This document shows positions 37,825 through 45,310 of a stretch of DNA of 57,420 nt, one piece after another. This DNA comes from JADGGM01 sp025449955 (GTDB lineage: Bacteria > Gemmatimonadota > Gemmatimonadetes > Gemmatimonadales > Gemmatimonadaceae): the NCBI GenBank assembly GCA_036554285.1, contig DATBNO010000115.1, forward strand, positions 1 through 57,420, written 5' to 3'. The translations under genes were made by a program, and so were the position numbers. The notes under the pieces were generated by a model. That model was not told the origin of the DNA and made no database searches. It was given only the letters and a program-made list of their open reading frames with translations. Position 1 is the first letter of the stretch, and each line of letters starts with the position of its first letter.

Positions 37825-38889
37825 ATGAAGATCGCCCTGTTATTCGATGGAGCATCGGCGCTCGGCAAGTCGGCAGACCTCGCGATTCTCGAGACGCTCG
37901 AAGCGATCGAGGCCGTGCTCGTCGCCGACGGCCATCAGGTGACTCGCTTCCCTGCCCAACCGGACGGACGGTGGGTCGAGCGGATGCGACGCGGCAAATT
38001 CGACCTCGTGTTCAACATGTGCGAAGGACTCGACGGCGTCGCCGCCCTCGAGCCCGCCGTGATCTCCGCGCTCGAGGTGCTGGCCGTGCCGTTCACCGGA
38101 TGTTCGTCGTGGACCGCGAACCTCTGCTTGCGCAAGCACGTCGTGAATTCGTTCCTCGAGCGCGCCGGCCTGCCGGTCCCGACCTTCGCCGTCGTGCATC
38201 GCGATACGCCGATTCCAACCGTCGGCTTCCCGGCCATCTGCAAGCCCGCCGCCGAGGATGCATCGGTCGGCGTCGAACAACGCTCTGTCGTTAGGACGAA
38301 CCGGGCGCTCGCCGCACGCGTCACCGAGATGCACGAGGGTTGGGACGAGGTGCTCGTCCAACGCTACATCGACGGACGGGAAGTCAACGTCGGCATCGTC
38401 GGCAACTCCGTGCTGCCCGTGGCCGAGATCCGTTTCGACGGACTCCCCAAGCGGATGTGGCGTATCGTGTCGTATCGGTCCAAATGGGTTGCCGGCAGCG
38501 ACGAAGATGTCGGCGCGGTGCCCACGTGTCCGGCCGATCTCCCCGAGGCGATGAGCGCGAAGATCAAGCAAATCGCGCTCGCCGCGTGGCGACTCGTCGG
38601 CGGTACCGGCTACGGCCGCGTCGACATGCGGATCGATCAGAACGGACAGCCGTGGATTCTCGAGGTCAACGCGAATCCCGACATCGCCCACGATGCCGGA
38701 CTGGCGCGCATGGCGGCCGCCGCCGGCCTCGACTACGGCGCGCTCATTCGCTCGGTGTGCGAGGATGCGGTCTCGCGTTACCAGCCGGGCGTCGACGTTC
38801 GTTGGGCATTGGCCCAACGGTTGTCGGGCGTCATGCCCGACGTCAGCGACGCTGCCGCGCTGCAGCTCGTCGCCGTTGGCGAGCGCTGA
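37825..38889 (+). CDS. D-Ala-D-Ala ligase-like ATP-grasp enzyme B
   Basis: The protein has 354 residues; ATG 37825 follows a strong GGAGGAG site. It begins MKIALLFDGAS like Ddl and has DLVFNMCEGLDG, matching the sister gene, then FPAICKPAAEDASVGVEQ, VQRYIDGREVNVGIVGN and the Mg site GRVDMRIDQNGQPWILEVNANPDIAHDAGL. Key ATP and Mg residues are kept. It is clearly divergent from the first ATP-grasp protein (different loops and N-terminus), so the pair may use different substrates or act in sequence. It lacks the 50-residue insertion. Lysine 2,3-aminomutase follows after a 339-base spacer. Confidence 0.85.
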   Translation: MKIALLFDGASALGKSADLAILETLEAIEAVLVADGHQVTRFPAQPDGRWVERMRRGKFDLVFNMCEGLDGVAALEPAVISALEVLAVPFTGCSSWTANLCLRKHVVNSFLERAGLPVPTFAVVHRDTPIPTVGFPAICKPAAEDASVGVEQRSVVRTNRALAARVTEMHEGWDEVLVQRYIDGREVNVGIVGNSVLPVAEIRFDGLPKRMWRIVSYRSKWVAGSDEDVGAVPTCPADLPEAMSAKIKQIALAAWRLVGGTGYGRVDMRIDQNGQPWILEVNANPDIAHDAGLARMAAAAGLDYGALIRSVCEDAVSRYQPGVDVRWALAQRLSGVMPDVSDAAALQLVAVGER

Positions 38890-39228
38890 CGATGGACCTT
38901 CCTCGAGGTAGACGGGACTCGATGCGTTGGGCGCGGGCGTCAATCGCCGGCTGCGCCCAACGCAACGAGTCCTCTCGCCCCACGACTCGCTCCTCGGCGC
39001 CTTCACCCCGGAGCCCGAGTCGAAGCACTTCCCTCTGCGCCGTCGCCGTACCGGCTGCCGTCGCCCATGCGACGCCCCTAGCCGCCGTCCGGTCGCGACG
39101 CGTCCCTCCTCTCCGAGGTCGATCGAAGGCTTCACGTATCGTGCGCTCGCACTTCCTGCATTCCATCGACCCCGACGCAACATCACGATCATTACACGCT
39201 CGCCTTCTCGGCGGGGAGCACAATCATC
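38890..39228 (+). promoter_or_regulatory. 339-base spacer with long composite hairpin upstream of kamA
   Basis: No convincing gene lies here; small open frames are Arg/Pro-rich. At 38916-38971 there is a stacked hairpin: outer arms GACTCG/CGAGTC, an A-A mismatch, a perfect 12-base stem TGCGTTGGGCGC/GCGCCCAACGCA (38923-38934 and 38953-38964), and an inner GGCG/CGCC. No U-run follows. It could be an attenuator, a structured leader or a processing site for kamA; the rest of the spacer shows nothing. Confidence 0.5.
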
Positions 39229-40401
39229 ATGAGTGAGTGGCAACGCATCCTGAAGGAAGACAGCATCGCCACCCTGGAGCACTTGGCCGATCGATTCGGC
39301 CGCGACGTCATTGATGTAGAGGCGCTCAAACCGGCGTTCGACAACTTCCAGATGCGCATCACGCCGGCCGCGCTCGAGCAAATCACCGCCGTCGGCGACC
39401 CAATGTGGAATCAGTACGTCCCGACGGTGCAGGAGCTCGACATCCACGACGGCATCATCGACTCGCTCGATGAAGACGCCGACTCGCCGGTGCCCAACAT
39501 CACGCACCGCTACCCGGATCGCGTCCTCTTCCTCGTGAGTCCGGTCTGCGCGTCCTACTGCCGCTTCTGCACGCGACGGCGCAAGGTCGGCGATCCCGAG
39601 AAGATTCCGCTCAATCAATACGAGTCGGCGTTCGCGTACATTCGCGCGCACTCCGAGATCCGCGACGTCATCATGAGCGGCGGCGATCCCATGATGCTGT
39701 CCGACCGGCGCCTCGAGTACCTGCTGCAGAACCTTCGCGCCATTCCGCATGTGGAGATCATCCGCATCGGAAGCCGCGTCACGTCGCACCTGCCCGAGCG
39801 CATCACGCCGGAGTTCTGCGAGATGGTGCGCAAGTACCATCCCGTGTACATGAATACCCACTTCAACCACCCGCGCGAGCTCACACCCAAAGTGGTGGAA
39901 GCCCTCGGCCGTCTGGCCGATGCCGGCGTTCCGTTAGGCTGCCAGACCGTGCTCCTGCGCGGCGTGAACGACGATGTGAACGTGATGAAGGAGCTGATGC
40001 AGCAGCTGCTCAAGGCGCGCGTGCGGCCGTACTACATCTACATGGCCGACCAGGTGGCCGGCGGCGAACACTTCCGGACCACCGTGCAGAAGGGGTTGGA
40101 AATCGTGAAGGCGCTGCGCGGATGGACATCGGGTCTCGCCGTACCGCATTTCGTGATCGACTCGCCCGGAGGCGGCGGAAAGGTTCCGTTGCTCCCCGAG
40201 TACGTCGAGGAGATCACGGACGACGAAGTCGTGTTCCGGAACTACGAGGGCAAGCGCTTCGTCTACAAGCAGCCGCGAATTCCGGTTCCGGTCGACGGGT
40301 GTGCGGCCGATGCGGACTCGCCCGATATCGTGCCGATCGAGATCGGAAAAACGTCGCGCCGGAAGCACACGGCGCGGCGTCGGAAGTCCGTCAACGGATG
40401 A
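39229..40401 (+). CDS. kamA: Lysine 2,3-aminomutase (radical SAM, PLP)
   Basis: The enzyme has 390 residues. The radical-SAM iron-sulfur motif is SPVCASYCRFC (C107, C111, C114) and the PLP lysine is in DSPGGGGKVP (K318). Two Asp that bind the lysine side-chain amino group in the clostridial enzyme are kept: D274 (YYIYMADQ) and D311 (VIDSPGGGG). This supports true lysine specificity. The reaction gives (S)-beta-lysine. It is longer than EpmB (about 340 residues), and EpmA and EF-P are not nearby. The acetyltransferase AblB, which would make acetyl-beta-lysine, is also missing. Upstream ATP-grasp genes suggest the product is conjugated. Confidence 0.9.
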   Translation: MSEWQRILKEDSIATLEHLADRFGRDVIDVEALKPAFDNFQMRITPAALEQITAVGDPMWNQYVPTVQELDIHDGIIDSLDEDADSPVPNITHRYPDRVLFLVSPVCASYCRFCTRRRKVGDPEKIPLNQYESAFAYIRAHSEIRDVIMSGGDPMMLSDRRLEYLLQNLRAIPHVEIIRIGSRVTSHLPERITPEFCEMVRKYHPVYMNTHFNHPRELTPKVVEALGRLADAGVPLGCQTVLLRGVNDDVNVMKELMQQLLKARVRPYYIYMADQVAGGEHFRTTVQKGLEIVKALRGWTSGLAVPHFVIDSPGGGGKVPLLPEYVEEITDDEVVFRNYEGKRFVYKQPRIPVPVDGCAADADSPDIVPIEIGKTSRRKHTARRRKSVNG

Positions 40402-40406
40402 CGCGC

Positions 40407-40438
40407 CGTAAGGCGCAGCCAGCGGGCTGCGCCTTACG
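40407..40438. terminator. Strong hairpin between converging kamA and EF-G-2 genes
   Basis: Perfect 14-base arms, CGTAAGGCGCAGCC (40407-40420) and GGCTGCGCCTTACG (40425-40438), have a 4-base loop. It overlaps the EF-G stop codon. No U-run is present, so it may act as a bidirectional processing or Rho-assisted end. Confidence 0.65.
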
Positions 40439-42539
40439 CCTCGACCAGTTCCTCCGGCTTGGCGGCGTCGGCAATGATGCGCTGCGCCGCCTCGGCCGGA
40501 ACCTCCTCATAGCCACGGAAGCGACGCGTGAACGTCGCGTACCCGTGCGTCATCGAATTGAGGTGCGTCGCGTACAGATGCATTTCGGCTTGCGGGACCA
40601 CCGCCTTCACCGTCGTTCCTAACCCATCGGGTGACGGCAGCGTGCCGAGGATCTGTCCACGCCGCGCCGAAATGTCGCCCATCACGTCGCCCAGGTAGCC
40701 GTCCGGAGTCCGCACTTCCACTTCGTCTAACGGCTCGAGCAGCACCGGCTTGCACTTGGGCGCCACCACGCGGAACGCCAGGATGCCCGACATCTTGAAC
40801 GACATTTCGTTCGAGTCGACCGAATGGTACGAGCCGTCGAAGCACTCGACCTTGAAGTCGACCATGGGATACCCTGCCATCACGCCGCGAGCCGCCGCTT
40901 CCTGGATTCCCTTGTCGACCGCCGGAATGAACTTGGACGGAATGGCGCCGCCGACGATCTGATCATCGAACACATAGCCTTCGCCGCGCGGTAGCGGCAT
41001 GAGCCGCACCCAGCAATCGCCGAACTGACCGCGGCCACCCGTCTGCTTCTTGTGCCGCCCTTGTCCCTCGCCCTTTCCTCTGATCGTCTCGCGATACGCG
41101 ATACGCGGCTTCGTGAGCTCGGCCGTGACGCCGAACTTCCGCTTGAGCTTCGCCATCGACACTTCGAGGTGACGCTCGCCCACGCCGGACACGATCGTTT
41201 CGTGTGTCTCCGGATCATAGTGCGTCGAGAACGTCGGATCCTCGTCGTGCAATCGATGCAGCCCTTGTTGCACCTTCTCTTCGTCGCCGCGCGCGCTCGC
41301 GTGGACCGCGAACGTGACTAACGGTTCGGGGAGACGGATGTCGGGCAGGCGGATCGGCTGCTCGCGCGTCGACAACGTGTCGTTCGTGTGCGTGTTCTTG
41401 AGCTTGGCCACGCACCCGATGTCGCCGGCGTGCAATCGCGGGACCTCTGTCCGATCCTTGCCTTGCGACACGCTCAGGTGCCCGAGCTTCTCTGCGATGT
41501 TGCGGCTCGCGTTGAACACTTCCTGTCCGTTTGCCACCGCGCCGGAAAAAATGCGGAAGAACGAGACGTCGCCGACGTGCGGCTCGGTCAGCGTCTTGAA
41601 CACCGACGCCGTGAACGGCTGGTCGTCGCGCGCGTGAATCTCGGTCGTGCGGTCGCCAACGGCGCCGGTGAACGCGTGCAGCTCCTCCATCTCGTACGCC
41701 GATGGCATGAGCTCGACGATCTTCGTGAGGAGCGCGCGCGTGCCGTAGGTCAGCTCCGCCGATACGCAGAAGAGCGGGAACAGCGCGCCTTGCTTCATGC
41801 CTTCCTTCATCGCCGCGATCGCTTCCTCGCGCGAGATCTCTTGTCCCTCGAGATAACGCTCGAGCATCGAGTCGTCGGTGGCAGCGATCGTCTCGATCAA
41901 TTCCTGATAGTAGCGATCGAATTGAGCCCGATGATCCTCGGGGACGTCCACTTCGTCGTACTCGCCGGATTTCGTGCCCTTCTTGTAGCTGTGCAGCTTG
42001 CGAGAGAACAAGTTGATGATGCCGGTGAAGTCCACGCCCTCGCCTATCGGAATCTCGACTGGAATGACCTTTGTCGTTAGGCGACTCTTGATCGACTCGT
42101 AGACGCGGTCGAAGCTCGCGTTCTCCTTGTCGAGCAGCGACACCACGAATAGCACCGGGTCTTTCCGCTCGACGGCCTGACGGAACATCTTCTCCGTTCC
42201 CACTTCGACGCCTGCCGTTGCGCTCACGACGACGAGCGCGCCGTCGGCCGCGGCTAACGCGGAAATGGCGTCACCGTGGAAATCGAGATAGCCCGGTGCG
42301 TCGATCAGATTGATCTTCGCGTCCATCCACTCCGCATACGCGCAGCCCAGGTTGATCGAGTACTTCCGCTCCGTCTCCTCGGGCGCGAAATCGGTGAGTG
42401 CCGTACCATCGCGCACCGATCCGTGGCGCTTGCTGGATCCTGAAACAAAAGCGAGCGCGTCGACCAGAGTGGTCTTCCCGCTCGCTCCATGTCCGACGAC
42501 TGCCACGTTGCGGATCTCCGAGCTGCTGTACTCCCGCAT
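40434..42539 (-). CDS. EF-G-2-type translational GTPase
   Basis: The protein has 701 residues from the ATG at 42539 with GGAGG upstream. Five EF-G domains are present by length. G1 is GHGASGKT (16-23). G3 is DAPGYLDF with Tyr in place of the catalytic His of EF-Tu/EF-G, typical of EF-G-2 paralogs. G4 is SLLDKEN, not NKxD, so guanine recognition is atypical. The rest is EF-G-like (GVGERHLEVSMAKLKRKFG, GSYHSVDSNEMSFK). EF-G-2 proteins are auxiliary factors in stress or ribosome work. The main EF-G (fusA) is presumably elsewhere. Confidence 0.85.
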   Translation of the reverse strand: MREYSSSEIRNVAVVGHGASGKTTLVDALAFVSGSSKRHGSVRDGTALTDFAPEETERKYSINLGCAYAEWMDAKINLIDAPGYLDFHGDAISALAAADGALVVVSATAGVEVGTEKMFRQAVERKDPVLFVVSLLDKENASFDRVYESIKSRLTTKVIPVEIPIGEGVDFTGIINLFSRKLHSYKKGTKSGEYDEVDVPEDHRAQFDRYYQELIETIAATDDSMLERYLEGQEISREEAIAAMKEGMKQGALFPLFCVSAELTYGTRALLTKIVELMPSAYEMEELHAFTGAVGDRTTEIHARDDQPFTASVFKTLTEPHVGDVSFFRIFSGAVANGQEVFNASRNIAEKLGHLSVSQGKDRTEVPRLHAGDIGCVAKLKNTHTNDTLSTREQPIRLPDIRLPEPLVTFAVHASARGDEEKVQQGLHRLHDEDPTFSTHYDPETHETIVSGVGERHLEVSMAKLKRKFGVTAELTKPRIAYRETIRGKGEGQGRHKKQTGGRGQFGDCWVRLMPLPRGEGYVFDDQIVGGAIPSKFIPAVDKGIQEAAARGVMAGYPMVDFKVECFDGSYHSVDSNEMSFKMSGILAFRVVAPKCKPVLLEPLDEVEVRTPDGYLGDVMGDISARRGQILGTLPSPDGLGTTVKAVVPQAEMHLYATHLNSMTHGYATFTRRFRGYEEVPAEAAQRIIADAAKPEELVEA

Positions 42540-42681
42540 GGTAGGCCTCCGCTGCTTTCGGTCCCTCACCGCGCCGTCGATGTCGGGAGTGGCCCGTCAT
42601 CGCGGCGCTCCGGGCTCGTCCCGGTCGCGCGCTCCCTTTCGCTATGCTAGCCCCCCGTCCAGGGCGGTAGCAAGGGAGGTC

Positions 42682-42701
42682 GGGGTTTCCTAGAGAACCC
42701 C
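42682..42701 (-). terminator. Weak hairpin overlapping the stop of a small gene
   Basis: Read on the minus strand, GGGGTT and AACCCC arms flank a short loop around the TAG stop of the 86-residue gene. There is no U-run, so it may only be a minor pause element. Confidence 0.3.
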
Positions 42702-42950
42702 AATGCGCGGCGCGCGTCCCAAGAGGGCACGGAGTTCTTCGACCGTTGAGTCGACCAGCCGAAAATCGGCCGGGCACGCGATGGCTCGCGGAGCTTCGCG
42801 CGAATTCCCGATGCACGTGAACAGCACAGCTTCGCCGCCTTGAGGCGTGAAGGTGCGGCCGGCGCTCCAGAGTCGAGCCTTGTCATCCTCGAAGAGTCGC
42901 TCGACGCCGGACGAACGGCGGGCGGGTCGGCGCCCCGATGAACTCGTCAT
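42690..42950 (-). CDS. Small protein of unknown function
   Basis: This 86-residue protein starts at an ATG with a perfect GGAGG ribosome site. The N-terminus is basic and Ser-rich (MTSSSGRRPARRSSGVERLF). The rest is a compact alpha/beta protein (GEAVLFTCIGNSREAPRAI and RLVDSTVEELRALLGRAP). Two Cys (TCIG and ACPA) are present. No known domain is visible. It is isolated between two hairpins. Confidence 0.65.
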   Translation of the reverse strand: MTSSSGRRPARRSSGVERLFEDDKARLWSAGRTFTPQGGEAVLFTCIGNSREAPRAIACPADFRLVDSTVEELRALLGRAPRIGVL

Positions 42951-43033
42951 GGTCCACCTCCAGCCCTACCCTGTGCAGTCCCACGAGCCCCGTCAAGGGA
43001 ACCCGCACCGACACCGCTGACCCGCCGCCCCGG

Positions 43034-43068
43034 AAAAACGACGGGGCCGTCCTGACGGACGACCCCGT
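43034..43068 (-). terminator. Rho-independent terminator of the 43097-43636 gene
   Basis: On the minus strand a 12-base stem with one mismatch (43041-43052 with 43057-43068, 4-base loop) is followed by CG and then TTTTT. It lies 29 bases after the stop of the upstream gene. Confidence 0.8.
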
Positions 43069-43096
43069 GATGCTACAGTCTGACGGAGAAAGTGCG

Positions 43097-43636
43097 TTAG
43101 TCACCCTCGTACTCGTAGGTTAGTCCATCCGATTCGCGGAACGCATCCAGCAGCTCGTCCAGCTTGTTGAGAGCACCCCGGGCCGGCTCGGTCACCGGCT
43201 CCAGCGTGATACTGATCGCGCGCCATGCGCCTTCCGGCCAGTCCGGCATCGACAGTCCCGCGACAAGTCGCTGCAGCGCCGATTCGCATTGGCCCAACAC
43301 CTGGTGGGCAATGCCCCGCAGCACGTCGAGCGGAATGTTCAGGTCTCGCGTGACGAGTTCGCCGGTCGTCTCGTCGCGCCATGCTGTGTCTCCCACAGCC
43401 CCACGCTCGGGCCAGACCCCGAGGTGGCGGAACGCTCCCGAATCATCGTCAGTCGTTCGACGACTCTCCATCGCCGCCGCGATTGCCAGCGCAAGCGATT
43501 CGGTTCGCGGGGTGCCGTACAACGTCACCACATCCCGCGGCCGGCGCTCAGGCGTCATCTGCGCCGGCACTGAATCCACTCGCGCCAACACCGACGTCGA
43601 GTCGGAGCATTCCTCGAGCATCACGAGGAAGTCCAT
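43097..43636 (-). CDS. Protein of unknown function
   Basis: The start at 43636 gives 179 residues and has GGAGGGACG upstream; the frame is open further but unsupported. It starts MDFLVMLEECSD, with alternating helix and strand patterns (DVVTLYGTPRTESLALAIAAAMES and RGIAHQVLGQCESALQRLVAGLSM) and an acidic C-terminus (GLTYEYEGD). No motif for catalysis or metal binding is seen. It is monocistronic, with a terminator behind it. Confidence 0.65.
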   Translation of the reverse strand: MDFLVMLEECSDSTSVLARVDSVPAQMTPERRPRDVVTLYGTPRTESLALAIAAAMESRRTTDDDSGAFRHLGVWPERGAVGDTAWRDETTGELVTRDLNIPLDVLRGIAHQVLGQCESALQRLVAGLSMPDWPEGAWRAISITLEPVTEPARGALNKLDELLDAFRESDGLTYEYEGD

Positions 43637-44032
43637 CGTCCCTCCGGTGAGCAACACGAGACCCAAAGTGGATGCGCCAACGCACCGATGCACCCGAATC
43701 TCGACCACTCGAACTGCACGGTAAAGCAAGAGCGGGGCCGCTCCTCAATCGACCCTCGTCTTACGATCCAACACAGTGCGCGCACGAAAGTTCCGAGGAA
43801 AAGACGCACACTCACGTAACGTGCACCCAATGATCTCTGTTTCGATCGAGCGACATGGGTGTTGCGGATCGCGACGCATGCTGCGGAACGCCACGTCGTT
43901 CTCACCAGGAGTCGGACGCGACTGATCGATCCCCGTGCGACGCGTCGCTGCGGGCGGAAGAATAGTCGGTGCGCATCGCTGGACAAGCGGACTGCTTGGC
44001 TTTGTCTTGCCACGTGGCTATATGTAAGCACT
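43637..44032. promoter_or_regulatory. Divergent intergenic region (396 bases)
   Basis: No gene is visible. It separates the 43097-43636 gene (minus) from the response regulator (plus), so promoters for both must be here. Candidate elements are an 11-base near-perfect palindrome CACGTAACGTG (43813-43823), GTGCGCGCAC (43776-43785) and a weak plus-strand pair TTGGCT (43996-44001)/TATATG (44019-44024) with 17-base spacing, which would give an almost leaderless message. All are inferences from sequence only. Confidence 0.4.
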
Positions 44033-44755
44033 ATGACCGAGCACTCGGACGGAGTTCCATCAGTCCTCGTCGTCGAAGACGATCGCGACCTGCTATCGGT
44101 TCTACAGCGCATCCTCAGCGGCGAGGGCTTCCAAGTTCGCAGCGCCCAGGATGGTGAAGCCGGGCTCCTCGAAGCGTTGGATCATGCGCCAGACCTCGTG
44201 ATCCTCGACATCGGGCTCCCACGAAAGAATGGCGTCGAAGTCGCGCGCGAGTTGCGGTCCCGCGGATTCCGCGCACCCATGTTGATGCTCACAGCCCGGA
44301 CTTCGGTGTCCGACAAAGTCAGCGGTTTGGACGCCGGCGCCGATGACTACCTGCCTAAACCGTTCGAGTTTGCAGAACTGCTCGCCCGCGTGAAAGCGTT
44401 GTTGCGTCGCTCGACGCTCACCGCGGAGAGCGCCGTGATGCGCGTGCGCGACCTGTCGGTCGATCCCATCTCTAGGCGCGTCGAACGCGGCGGCAAGGAG
44501 ATCGAGCTCACCCAGAAGGAGTACGCGCTCCTCGAGTACCTCATGCGCAACATGGGTCGGACGGTGTCGCGGCAAATGATCAGCGAACACGTCTGGCGAC
44601 AACAGGTCGATCCGCTCACCAATGTGGTCGACGTGTACATCAACTATTTGCGCAAGAAGCTCGAAGAGGACCGCGAGCATCCACTCATCCATACCGTGCG
44701 CGGATCGGGTTACGTCCTGCGCGACGATGCCGCACCCGCGGCGCGAACGGAGTAG
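44033..44755 (+). CDS. OmpR/PhoB-type response regulator, orphan
   Basis: The protein has 240 residues starting MTEHSDGVPSVLVVEDD. The receiver has the acidic pair EDD, phospho-acceptor Asp in LVILDIGLP, a Thr in MLTART, and Lys in PKPFEFAELL. The C-terminal winged helix has ELTQKEYALLEYLMRN, SRQMISEHVW and TNVVDVYINYLRKKLEE, ending HTVRGSGYVLR. It should bind direct DNA repeats as a dimer once phosphorylated. No histidine kinase gene is near, so its partner is elsewhere. The next gene starts 12 bases on and may be co-transcribed. Confidence 0.93.
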   Translation: MTEHSDGVPSVLVVEDDRDLLSVLQRILSGEGFQVRSAQDGEAGLLEALDHAPDLVILDIGLPRKNGVEVARELRSRGFRAPMLMLTARTSVSDKVSGLDAGADDYLPKPFEFAELLARVKALLRRSTLTAESAVMRVRDLSVDPISRRVERGGKEIELTQKEYALLEYLMRNMGRTVSRQMISEHVWRQQVDPLTNVVDVYINYLRKKLEEDREHPLIHTVRGSGYVLRDDAAPAARTE

Positions 44756-44767
44756 CGGCGCTCACGG

Positions 44768-45310
44768 ATGATTGACTGGAAGACGCGGTTCGAGTCCGCG
44801 CTCACCTTCGAGCAGTTCTCGGCAACGGTGCAGAAGAACCAGGATCTGTGGCACGGCGTGTATCGCCTCGCCATCATCGCTCCGCAGATCATCGATCGCG
44901 TCAACGCCCTGCGATGCCGCCGGCACCTGTTGATCTTGGTCGAAGATTGGTGCGGCGACACGGCGAACATAGTTCCGCCGGTTGTCCGATTGGCCGAGCT
45001 CACCACCCGCCTCGATGTCCGGCTGCTGGGGCGTGACGCCAACCCGGATATCATGAACGCGCACCTGACCAACGTATCCCGGTCCATTCCTGTCGCGGTT
45101 GTGCTCGACGAGCAATTCGTCGAATGCGGCTGGTGGGGGCCTCGTCCGCGCGAGCTCCAGCGTTGGGTGCTCGACGTCGGTCTGGCGATGCCGTCGGTCG
45201 AGCGCTATCGACACATTCGCGCCTGGTATGCGCGCGACCACGCGCGCAGCACGTTGGACGAGCTCGTGTCGTTGATCGAGCAGTGCTCGGCGACGTCAGT
45301 CGCCTCGTGA
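44768..45310 (+). CDS. Thioredoxin-fold protein
   Basis: The protein has 180 residues. LILVEDWCGDTANIVPPVVRLAE matches the thioredoxin-9-type pattern (strand, then WCGD and a helix), with IPVAVVLDEQFVECGWWG for the cis-Pro region. The active site is a single Cys, not CxxC, so it cannot work like classical thioredoxin and may bind or relay thiols. It lies 12 bases after the response regulator. Its last 15 bases overlap the 3' end of the converging oxidoreductase gene. Confidence 0.8.
   Translation: MIDWKTRFESALTFEQFSATVQKNQDLWHGVYRLAIIAPQIIDRVNALRCRRHLLILVEDWCGDTANIVPPVVRLAELTTRLDVRLLGRDANPDIMNAHLTNVSRSIPVAVVLDEQFVECGWWGPRPRELQRWVLDVGLAMPSVERYRHIRAWYARDHARSTLDELVSLIEQCSATSVAS

Noticed and set aside
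38927..39232. Possible small gene (AblB-like acetyltransferase) in the spacer before kamA
   Set aside because: I looked for an acetyltransferase that would complete acetyl-beta-lysine synthesis; the frames are Arg/Pro-rich with no acetyl-CoA motif.
37840..39870. 676-codon open frame on minus across ATP-grasp B and kamA
   Set aside because: It has no recognisable domain and complements two clear plus-strand enzymes and their spacer.
39229..42539. kamA plus neighbouring EF-G as an EF-P beta-lysylation system
   Set aside because: EF-P and EpmA are absent, KamA is longer than EpmB, and the EF-G gene is on the other strand.
44790..44806. T-arm-like sequence CGCGGTTCGAGTCCGCG
   Set aside because: It looks like a tRNA T-stem and loop, but it lies in the first codons of the thioredoxin-fold gene and no acceptor, D or anticodon stem can be built upstream.
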